From assembly GCF_040436345.1 (NCBI RefSeq), contig NC_133221.1:2454118-2518117 (forward strand): 64,000 nucleotides of DNA, read 5' to 3'. Shown piece by piece: positions 24,766 through 35,500 of this stretch. Positions within the stretch are counted from its first letter, which is position 1; each line of letters opens with the position of its first letter. Source of the DNA: Pagrus major (taxonomy: Eukaryota; Chordata; Actinopteri; Spariformes; Sparidae). A program made the position numbers and the translations under genes. Below the pieces are notes generated by a model, which was not told the DNA's origin, made no database searches, and worked only from the letters and a program-made list of their open reading frames with translations.

Positions 24766-25290
24766 AGGAGTTAAAATGAGCTCAGCTTCAAAGACCTACA
24801 GCAGAAAAATGACACGCATAATGGATTAAGCATTGTGATGCCATTTAGCGCATGGATTTTCTGAAAAACACTATAAGCGAAAAGTAAAAGAAAATGTTTT
24901 AACCAAAAGTGTATGAGGACGTTTTTGGGGTCCTTGGTGGCTCGAGATCCAAAGTACTCCTCAACCTTTGCCTGATGGAAAGTCCGAGAGCCGAAGTCCC
25001 GCCCCTTCCGGTTGTCATGCACCTTATTTGATAAAACCTTTGTCCGGTCTGGTGACGCGTGTCGAGTGAGACGATGTAGTTCACTGAGCGCTTCAGCACA
25101 AAACTACACGAGATTTCACTGTAATTACAACAAACTGAGACTTTATTGTGTTGGGAAATTATCTTTTAAACTGACAAACAACAAAAATCCAAAAGTTATT
25201 TGTGTCTCTCATTCAGTAACATACCATTTTTCTGACATGAGTCCCATGAGGTTCACCGGAAGTGACGTGAATTTGGCTCTCAAGACTTAA
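24766..25290. promoter_or_regulatory. Non-repetitive stretch with ETS/CRE-like promoter motif (25254-25270)
   Basis: After the AT-rich repeat ends, the composition becomes normal and locally CpG-containing (24930-25090). CACCGGAAGTGACGTGA at 25254-25270 combines an ETS core (CCGGAAGT) and a CRE-like TGACGTGA, a combination typical of housekeeping-type promoters. CTTCCGG also occurs near 25006. I cannot assign an exon; short open frames on both strands are not convincing. It may be the promoter of the minus-strand gene ending at 21216. Confidence 0.35.
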
Positions 25291-25748
25291 TTTAAAGAAA
25301 AACAACAACTCAGAGTTGTTCTGACATTTTCTCAAACCACACTTCTTTATTTAATTTCACACTTTTTATAAGGACACACTTTATTTCACTCTGTCATTTC
25401 TCACATTTCATTGACAGTGGTGTTGTCACCGCCCCCGTCATCCATCAGCCAATCACATGCGCCGCCTCACTTCAACTAGCAAACTGAAGGAGTGCTAATT
25501 TAGCCAGTTAGCTCCTGTTAGCTGGAGCAACAACATCAGAGTCATTCTGAATCAACCAACTAGAGGCTGCTGCTGTAAATACACACAGATTGGCTCAACA
25601 GACTGAAAGGTGAGGTGCTGAATATCACTCTGAAATGAACAAAGACTTTTCATTTTAAAGATTCTTCAAACATTAAAGCTCATCTTTTTAATGTTTTCTT
25701 CACTGCAGTTTCCTCCAGTCAGTTCTTATCTCATCTAACCTGCAGTCA

Positions 25749-25838
25749 TTTATCTCATCACACAGTATATTATCTCATCACACAGTATATTATCTCATCA
25801 CACAGTATATTATCTCATCACACAGTATATTATCTCAT
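25749..25838. repeat. 20-bp minisatellite, ~4.5 copies
   Basis: The unit is TTATCTCATCACACAGTATA, about 0.7 kb beyond the lectin gene I stop. The same locus has ~40 copies in unit II and ~13 in unit III. Confidence 0.9.
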
Positions 25839-26159
25839 CTATGTCAGAAAAGAGTGAATAAAGTCTGTTATAAGTTCCCACAGCCCAATGAGATCACTTC
25901 AAATGTCTTGTTATAATCGACCAACAGTCTGAAACACAAAGATATTAAGTTTATGATCATATATGAGAAGAAAACATCAAATCCTCACATTGAAGAAGCT
26001 TGAACCAGAGAATATTTGGTACGTTTAGTTGACAAATAACTGAAAGGATTAACTGATGATCAAAATAGTTCATGTGACTGATCAGTTCATCCACATGTTG
26101 CAGGTCTATTCTGACACATTACATGAGGACTTTGAGGAAAGACTCACACAAACTCAACA

Positions 26160-26518
26160 TTAAAGGAGCATTCTGTAGTTTTGGTGAAGAAATGTTAATG
26201 AGCAGAGAAAGATCTTCATTGGCTGATTTTTTTTCCTGCCTAAACAAACTAAATAAACAAACTCTTTGTTTTCATGACTGAATAAACAAACTGACCTTAA
26301 AGGACAACACAGTTTATACTGTTTTACTTTGTTTACATGTGGCGGACCCTGCCACCTCTCTAGCTTCAGACAGTGTTATTCTCCTCTGAGAACAGCTTGT
26401 TTATTCACTAATGGAAAAGATAAATGTTTCTGAGTTTGTATTATTACCTCATTAATATTGTAAATATTAAAATGATGAGTTTGAATTTCTTCTCCAAAAC
26501 TACGTAGTGCCCCTTTAA
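26160..26518. mobile_element. piggyBac-type MITE with TTAA targets, abutting the lectin I stop codon
   Basis: TTAA at 26160-26163 and 26515-26518 flanks a 351-bp element with related inverted ends (AAAGGAGCATTCTGTAGTTTTGG and CAAAACTACGTAGTGCCCCTTT). The right-hand TTAA contains the lectin stop codon (minus strand TAA, 26517-26515). The element holds an AATAAA on the minus strand at 26405-26400. Equivalent copies are at 45562-45929 and 63399-63765. Confidence 0.8.
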
Positions 26519-29500
26519 AGCTCGTCCTTCTTCTTCTTCTTCTTTGTCTCCTCCTCCTTGTGGAAGACCTTTCCATCCGACTGCTTCCTCCAGCTCAGTT
26601 TGACGTCTCCATCCACCCCCTGGTCCTTCAGCCTCTGTTTGAACTGATAAAACCTCCTCAGCATCATCACTCACATAGAGATATTACATTCTGCACTGTT
26701 CTTTATATTTTCCTCTATTTCAGGAGCGCTCTGCATCACATTTATATATTCACATGTTTTGTTCCCTAAGATGGCGTCGCCCTGTTGGCCTGCTGTCCTT
26801 TCTGACTTTCTCCTCCTCTTTCTTCTGTTGTAAAGGCTCTGGCTTTTCTAAAACTGATAGTAAAGTTTGTGCTGAGCGTCGACTCTTAACGAGTCACAGT
26901 TGTGCCTCAGTCAGGCCTGCAGAGTGGCACGACTACGCTCTTTAATCCTGCACATATGTACGTGCACAGCTTGCTACACAATGCTCAGGTCATGTCATGT
27001 TTATCTGTTTCCTACCTCTTCACACTGTTTCTTGTTCTGCTGAGTTTTCCCTCGGGGGATCAACAAAGTCTGATTTTATTTGAATTTGTTCTGTTTGTGT
27101 ATAAAATTAGAAAGGTCCAACATGATTTACCTCCTTCAACATTTGTTCCAACACAGCAGGGTCGTTGAGATCCAGGGAGGAGTCCTTTCTCTCCAGACGC
27201 ACTTTGATCACTTGCCTTGTAGTCGTAGGGACTGTGAAAAAAATATGTTCATATAAATATTGACTCATCAATTTGAACAATGACAGGGAACATGTGGCTC
27301 TGTCCTCCATCTGTAGCAGGGCCGGCTCTCGCCATTTTGGTGCCCGAGGCAAGATTAGGAGTTGGATTTATGACCGCAGCTGAAGTAAAATATCTCATTA
27401 TGTATGTAATGTAGACAATGCCCACAGTAACATACAATTAACAGAACTCACCGGCGTCAGGCTGCGTGATGCTGGAGGTTGGTGGCGTGCTGGATGTGAT
27501 GCTGGATGTGATGCTGGATGTGGTGCTGGATGTGATGCTGGATGTGGTGCTGGATGTGGTGCTGCTGCTGCTTGTTGTCTGAACTGCAGCTGTATTCAAA
27601 CACACAGTCGTTCATACTGTTACACCACTGCATTAAGTCCATTGTGTCATTCTACAACTACAAAACATCTGTTCATATAAATATTGACTCATCAGTCTGA
27701 ACAGTGACAGGGAACATGTGGCTCTGTCCTCCATCTGTGGCATCTGTTTGCTAACTTTACAGATAATTTCATGTCAATGATAAACATCAGGAGTGTTTAC
27801 ATTTTATTTTCTGTCCATAACTTTATGTTTTGTGTTGTTTTTGTTACATTATCATTGAGGACATTTAAATTAAACCAAAATCCAAATATAAATACAAGTT
27901 GAATAAAGAGTTAACACTCACGTAGGCTGTAGCAAACGAACAGTCTCTTTAGGTCACAGGGATCGTCCCACCATTTTCCATCTAAGCCCAAGGCTGCTCC
28001 CACACAAGCCTGATTCCCACCATGGTTATCAGGTTGACCTTGAGCCCAGTACCTAAATGAGGAGTTATGTCCATCCGACCACTTCCAGGTGTCTCTGAAA
28101 AGGCCGATCCAGGCTAGTTGTCCTGGAGGTACCACGTCCTTTACCTCCTGGTTCTCTGCTGTGTTCCTCACACTGGCCAGGTCTGTGTGGTGATCTCTGC
28201 AGTAGCTCTGGGCCTCAGTCCAGGTCATGGGAGTCTCGATGAGAACAAACGTCACATTCAGCCCTGAAAACAGAGCACAGTGCTGTGCAGAGGTACTATA
28301 ACATACAGTTTACCATCCATGCCGTGTCTGTGGCAGTATTCACAGCATTATAAATCCACTGAATTAATGACTTTGTAAAATAAAAATGGAAGACATGATC
28401 ATCTTAATAAATGTTACTGAGTATTTCTTCACAGTCTCTCCCCATTAATAATCACATCCTTAAAATCTACATCTAATAGATTGACACATTATTTTTTCTA
28501 CATGTGAATATTTCCTCAGATTTCTGAAACACAAACATACGGGCCCCTCTGAAGGGTCACCAGATACATCTGAGGGCTCGTCAGATGGTTGATGGGAGAG
28601 GAAAGAAAAGAAAAAAGTTCTGATGCGCAAATCTGTCTTCAGTTTTTCTTTTCTTTAACTTTCCTCCAATATTTGCTTTCACATAAAACATTGGATCATC
28701 TGACTTCTTTGGACTTCACCATGTGAGAAGTTTAGTGGGGAAATGTTTCTTTGGTGGAACTAACAACACATGAACATGTGAAACATGACAAGAAGCTCCA
28801 GTAGACAGAGCTTTGTGTCAGAGGTCACCAGCAGAAAGAAACAAGAAGGTTGGGAACTAGTTCAATATATAATAATGTGTTGTATTTTATAAGCTTCTCA
28901 TATGTTTTTTAATGTTTATATTCATCTGAACAGTAACAAGTAACTACAGCTGTTGAGTAAATGAAGTCAATTCAAAAATACATCATTTTCCCTCTGAGAT
29001 CCAGTGGAGTTATAAAGTTACACAGTAAATAAAGTAGCGTAGTAATAGAGTACATGTACTCAGTTGCTTTCATGTGGGGTGTGGAGCCAGATCTGCCTTT
29101 TATTATCTGAAACAGCTAAATTGCAGCCACGTCTCCGTCTGAGTGACTCAGAGACTGCAGCATGTTTTTAAATCCAGCAGGATGGACTATTACAATGCTC
29201 TTCTATCTGCTCCACCCAAACAAGTCATTCATCACTGACAAGCTTCTTTTTCTCATTCTCACCTGCATCGCTGTCAAATCATCAATATTAATTGCTGCCT
29301 TATTGGCTTGTAAGTCGTCTGTAAAGCTCTTTGAATTGTACTAACTTTGATGGAAGGTGCTGTAAATAAAGTTTGACTGACTGATCCTGTATCGGCCCAA
29401 ATAATGAGGGAGAGCTCAAGAACCTGAACTGGTGTGTTTTAAACTTCACTGAATGTTCTCACCTCTGACATCCATGCAGACCGACTGAAGGCGATTTTTA

Positions 29501-32500
29501 CAATCAGAGTCGTACCATTGTCCACCACCAGACATCGTTGTGCAGTGCTCTCTACTTAGATAGTTGTCTGGTTGTTGTGGGTGGGTTGTCTCCCACTGTC
29601 TGAACTCAGTCTCCCCGTCTTTGTAGAAACTGGTGTCTGACAGTGACCACCTCCAGCTGTTCATGTCTTCATACAGCCCGATCCAGGCACCCTGAAAGCA
29701 ATATTTTAATGTATCTTTCTTTAGGCTAAATTTTAATATAAGCATTCGACCCTGCTCTAGCTTTTAGCTGCTAAAGGAAATGTTTTCACGTAACATTTTC
29801 AGTCTTGATACTGCCTCTACTTTACAATGACTTTGGCTCAACTCTCACAACAATTTGCAAAACCCTTAAGTCTTTCTTAAAACTATATCTAGGTGCCCAT
29901 ATGTACACTGAAACAGGATACATGCTGTGATCATTCTTCCTGTTCATACTGGCCATATTATCCCCTGGTAATACTCTTTCAATATACTGTCAGTGACGGG
30001 AGTCAAAATCCACAGTCCTCATTCTGAGTAAAACTACATTCAAAAGTTAATCTGAGGCTTCAGCAGTCTGAGTGACACAGATCCAGTTCATATCCTCCAA
30101 AGTGACAGGCTTTCTAATACAACATTCCCTCCTTTTGTTTCCATCCACTGCAGCTCAACAGGGACACTCAGTCTGGTGAAACACAACGAGGGAGTTTTAT
30201 ATTAAAAACACTTCACAGCCCGATTCTAAAAGAGTTGGGACGCTGTGGAGAATAAAGACACAATGCAAACATTTGCAAAGAACTGACTTCAGTCCTGCTG
30301 TTCCTGAGCTCATGTAGTAAAATCATTTATACAATCATGTGTTTGACGACCTCGCCCCATCATTGCTTGTGAACGACTGAGCCTTTGGAGGACGCCCCTT
30401 TCATACCCGATTATGATACGATCACCTGTTACCGATGAACCTGTTTACCTGTGGAAGCTTCCAACACAACAACTTTCAGGCTTTTGTTGCCCCGTCACAA
30501 TTTGTTTGAAACGCGTCGCTTCAGAATAGACATATATTTACACAAATCAGTGAAGCTGAACAAGAAATAAATAAATTGTCTTTGTACTGTTTTCAATTGA
30601 GTTTATGTCAAAAAGGATCAGCAAATTATCACATTCACGATTCTCCTTTGCTCTCCGCTTCACTCTCTCTTTCTTTTTTCATTGCAATCTTTTCCTTTTG
30701 AAATTTATTTGTATTTTTTCCTGGATACCTACATATCACTGGGAGCCTAATTTATGATAGTTACTGGAGGCTACGACTGTTTTTTAAACTGTTTTACCCT
30801 GAGAGTGTGGCTTATCAGCAGCACAACCCGGCACTGTCGTGACCGGGATTGAGGAGCTCAGCTAACAGAAGCTAATTAGCAGCAAGATGCCTCCTTTTTC
30901 CACGGAGGACTACCACAAACTGCTCCAGAAGATAGCAGTACTGGAAACAAAAATGCATCGGCTCGAAGTGAACGTGGAGATAAATGGACAATATGGAAAT
31001 GATACTACTCTGCCGATATTCCAAAACAGTGAAAGGGAGCAGGCTAACACAAAGCTAACGGGCACAACCAAGGCACGGCCGGAGCCAGGTGTAAATGGGA
31101 GTAAATCAAACAGTCCTCCCTGGAACTCTCTTGGTGCTAAGCCAAAGCACCACAAAATACCTCCCTCAAACATGGGAAGACGATTATCAGGCAGAACCCA
31201 GCACTCGGAGATGGATTACGACACCGAGTGGCCTGCACTGCCATCACACAGGACTGTCTCCTCAACCCCAAAACCACGGAGAAAACAACCACGGACCAAG
31301 GCTACGAGCAAACTGCCCCAAGACACAGGGATTCTACTTGTGAACAGATTTGCTCCACTTTCACAGGACCCAGACTCCCCAAAAGAAGGCTCATCTCCCA
31401 GGACCAGAGAAAGGTATGAGGCTAAATCTGATGCTAAAGGGCTACAGAGAGAGCTAACCACTGGGCCTCAAACTCTGATAGTGGGTGACGGAGCTGTGTA
31501 TGACATAAAATGCTTTTGCAGCAAGAACAACACCAAGGTACTGTGTTTTCCCAATGACATGGTGTCTGATGTTTCAAAAAAGATCCTGAAGATTGTTGCT
31601 GAGCATCCAACATTGAAATCGCTCATCATACACACAGGAGCCCTTGATGTTGTGAAGCAACAATCAGAGCTATTAAAACGAGACTTCATGGAACTGATAA
31701 ACAAAGTTCAGTGTTTAAATACTGAGGTGTTTTTCAGTGGACCTCCAACAGTTCGGCGAGGAGATGAGAGATTCAGCAGGCTGATGATGCTGAACAGATG
31801 GCTTAAAGATACATGTACTGCTCAATCACTGAACTTTATTGACAACTTCAACATCTTTTGGGAACGCAGGCACCTCTTTAAGGCAGATGGATTTAGCCTT
31901 AACAAGTCAGGAGTACAGCTGCTAAGTGCCAACATCTTTTACTTTTTGCGTCAGGCACCAGCAGTCCCTGTCAAGGACAAGAGACAAAACAATCCAAAAC
32001 AGCAGATAAGACGGCGCTCTGGTGAGGGCGCTGAGATAAGGATTGACAGCGGAGGACAGCAGACTCAGAAAGAACCTGCAACATCATCATCTGCACCCCA
32101 GCAACTGGATTATCCACCAGCCTCAACAACGTCATCATCTGCACCCCAACAAGTGGATTATCCACCAGCCCCAACAACGTCATCATCTGCACCCCAACAA
32201 GTGGATTATCCACCAGCCCCAACAACGTCATCATCTGCACCCCAACAAGTGGATCATCCACCAGCCCCATCAGCTCAACACGAGGAGTCTCCCTTAGCCC
32301 CAAAAGCCCCAAAGGGGGAGTCTCCCCCGGCCCCAACAGGAGACTCCCAACATTCAACCCCCCGAACCCCATCCAGCCCCCAACTCTCTTCATCTAGTCC
32401 TGACTCCCCATTTCTGGATTTCCCTGACAGGATGAAGAGCTTTCTCACTAGTGGAATCCAACTAACACCACGCCAGGGTCTCATATTTTTCCCCATTAAC

Positions 32501-35500
32501 CCCCCACATCGTCCACCCCCTCGCATTCCACCGCGTCAGAAACAACCCTCGACCAAAAGTCACCGAGCCCCCCCACTTCCTCGGAATCACCATATCATTG
32601 AGTCTGAATGATATGTGCCGGGTCCAGGCTGCAATACTGATATCAAGAATGTTCTTTCCCAGGAAAAGTCAGGGCCCTATGGAGTTCAGGCAGCTTTCTC
32701 AATCCCTGTGGTGATGGGTAACAGAAAAGTGATCAAACTGGTGAGAAATAAAAAGGGTTCAATTAAATCTACCAATCTAGTGAGTATAGCTTGTCAACCT
32801 CGAAACTCAACAGTGTCTCCTGTTATCTCCACAAGGTTAGCTCTACTTAATAAGATCACTAGCCAACAAATCATTGTTAGTAAATGACATCATTATGACC
32901 TATAATCTAGACTTCTTACTTCTTAGTGAAACATGGCTGACTGAATGTAGCTGTGCTACCATCCTCAATGAGGTTGCACCAACAAATTTCAGTTTTATGA
33001 ATAAGTGTCGAAGTGGTAAGAAAGGCGGGGGAGTTGCTACCATTTTTAAATCTGTATTTCAGTGCAAGGAAACTATATTTGGTGATTTTAGCTCTTTTGA
33101 ATATCTCTGTTTTTTAGTAAAGGGGGATCCAAAAGTTCTCTTCCTAATTATTTACAGACCACCAAGATACCCAAGAAAATTCTTTGATGAGTTTGCCGAA
33201 CTGCTGTCAGTTATCTGCACTGACCACAACTTTTTTATCATAACAGGGGATTTTAACATTCACATAGACAATAACATGGACACAAATGCCAAAGAACTTT
33301 GCTCTCTTCTTGACACTTTTGGCCTCTCCCAACATGTGAAAGGGCCCACACACACTCGAGGCCACACTCTGGATCTGATTATCTCTAGAGGTGTTGACAT
33401 TACTTCTGTTGATATCAAGGACTTGGCTCTTTCTGATCATTTCTGTGTGTTCTTTGACTTACAGATAACTCCGGACATGCAGTTACCCTCTGTATCTGTT
33501 AGGAAAAGGTTCATAAATGAGAATACCAGTGTTAAGTTTATGGAGGCTATAGTCATGTCACCAACTGTGAGTGCAGAGACAGTTGATGAACTCCTGGATA
33601 ATTTCAACTGCAAAATCTCAAATGTCATTGATACCATTGCACCTTTTAAAACTAAGATGACCTTGACCAGACAGAGAACACCATGGAGGAACACTTTGAT
33701 GGTAAAGGCTCTGAAAACAGAATGCAGGAAAGCTGAGCGTAAATGGAGAAAAACTAAACTTCAAATCCACCATGACCTCTACAAACAAAGTCTTTGTAAT
33801 TTTAACCATGGGTTATTCAAGGCTAGACAGCAACACTTTACTGAAATGATTAATAAGAACATCAACAACACTCGTGCTCTGTTTGCTATGGTTGATAAGC
33901 TTACAACCCCCCCAAAAGAGATAGCTTCAGAACTCTTTTCCACAGAAAAATGCAATGAATTTGCTTACTTCTTCAATGAAAAAATCAAATCCATAAGGCT
34001 AAATATCAACACAAATCAGCAAAATAATACAATGATGCAATCCCTAAAATCACCTAGGAATAAATCAACGGTAATGTCAGAGTTTAATACAGTTGACCAA
34101 AAAACCTTAGAAGAAACAGTTCAGCATCTTAAAACATCGACATGTTGTCTTGACTCAATACCATCTGACTTTTTTAAAACTATTATAAGCTCTGTCCAAA
34201 CAGATCTGCAACAAATAATAAATTTCTCACTTCAATCAGGCACGTTTCCTAAACCCCTGAAAGTAGCTGCCATCAAGCCACTCTTAAAAAAGAGAACATT
34301 GGATACTACCATTTTAACCAATTACAGACCCATCTCAAATCTTCCCTTTATAGCCAAGATCGTTGAGAAAGTGTTTTTTAATCAACTCAGCAACTTCTTG
34401 AACTCCAGTGGACTCTTCGACAAATTTCAATCAGGCTTCCGACCTCACCACAGTACAGAAACAGCTCTTATTAGAGTGTTAAATGACATAAGGCTGAACA
34501 CTGACTCAGGCAAGGTGTCAGTTCTGGTCATGTTGGATCTCAGTGCTGCGTTTGACACTGTGGATCACAGTATACTGCTGGACAGGTTGGAAACCTGGGC
34601 AGGACTCAGCGGGACAGTCCTAAAATGGTTCAGGTCCTACTTAGAGGAACGGAGTTATTTTGTGACCATTGGTAGTTATCAATCCGATCGAGTGGCTATG
34701 ACGTGTGGAGTTCCTCAGGGGTCAGTCCTTGGACCCCTTCTGTTTAACCTGTATATGCTGCCTTTGGGTCAAATTCTACAGAACTCTAATGTCAACTATC
34801 ATAGTTATGCAGATGACACACAGATATATCTTGCACTGTCTCCAGATGACTGCAGTCCAATAGAGTCATTATGTCACTGTTTAGAGCAAGTCAAAAATTG
34901 GATGAGCCAAAATTTCCTTCAGTTAAATCAAGAAAAAACTGAGATCATTGTTTTTGGAAATAAAGAGAAGAGGGTTGCTATCAGTAAACATCTTGAGTCA
35001 CTGTCTCTAGAAACTAAAGACCAAGTCCGAAACCTTGGCGTGCTGATAGACTCAGATCTGACCTTCAACAGCCATATCAAATCAGTCACCAAATCAGCCT
35101 TTTATCAACTTAAGAACATATCCAGAATTAAGGGTTTTATGTCCCAAACTGATCAGGAGAAGCGGATTCATGCTTTTATCTCCAGTAGACTAGACTACTG
35201 TAACGGTCTTCTGACTGGTCTCCCCCAAAAAAGCATCAAACAGCTGCAGCTCATTCAGAACGCTGCAGCTCGAGTTTTAACCAGAACAAAGAGATCAGAT
35301 CACATCACCCCGGTTCTTAAGACCTTACACTGGCTCCCAGTCAGCTACAGAATAGATTTTAAAGTTCTGCTACTGATTTACAAATCACTGAATGGTTTAG
35401 GTCCAGAATACATGAATGACATGTTAGTAGAGTACAAACCCAGTAGAGCTCTGAGATCTACTGACTCAGGTCAGATAGTGGAGCTCAGAGTTCAGACCAG

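Noticed and set aside
25012-25290. Plus-strand 92-codon frame MSCTLFDKTF...
   Set aside because: The ATG-like start is weak (alternative codon), there is no domain, and it overlaps promoter-like sequence and the unit boundary.
27911-28255. Taking the CTLD2 open frame to its own stop (ending SLREC) as the lectin C-terminus
   Set aside because: A GTGAGT donor lies at the SL/R position, and three downstream exons continue in phase to the KDEL tail in both units.
32615-32887. Separate 90-codon gene between the LINE reading frames
   Set aside because: Its end matches the start of an L2 endonuclease frame; it is the frameshifted N-terminus of ORF2.
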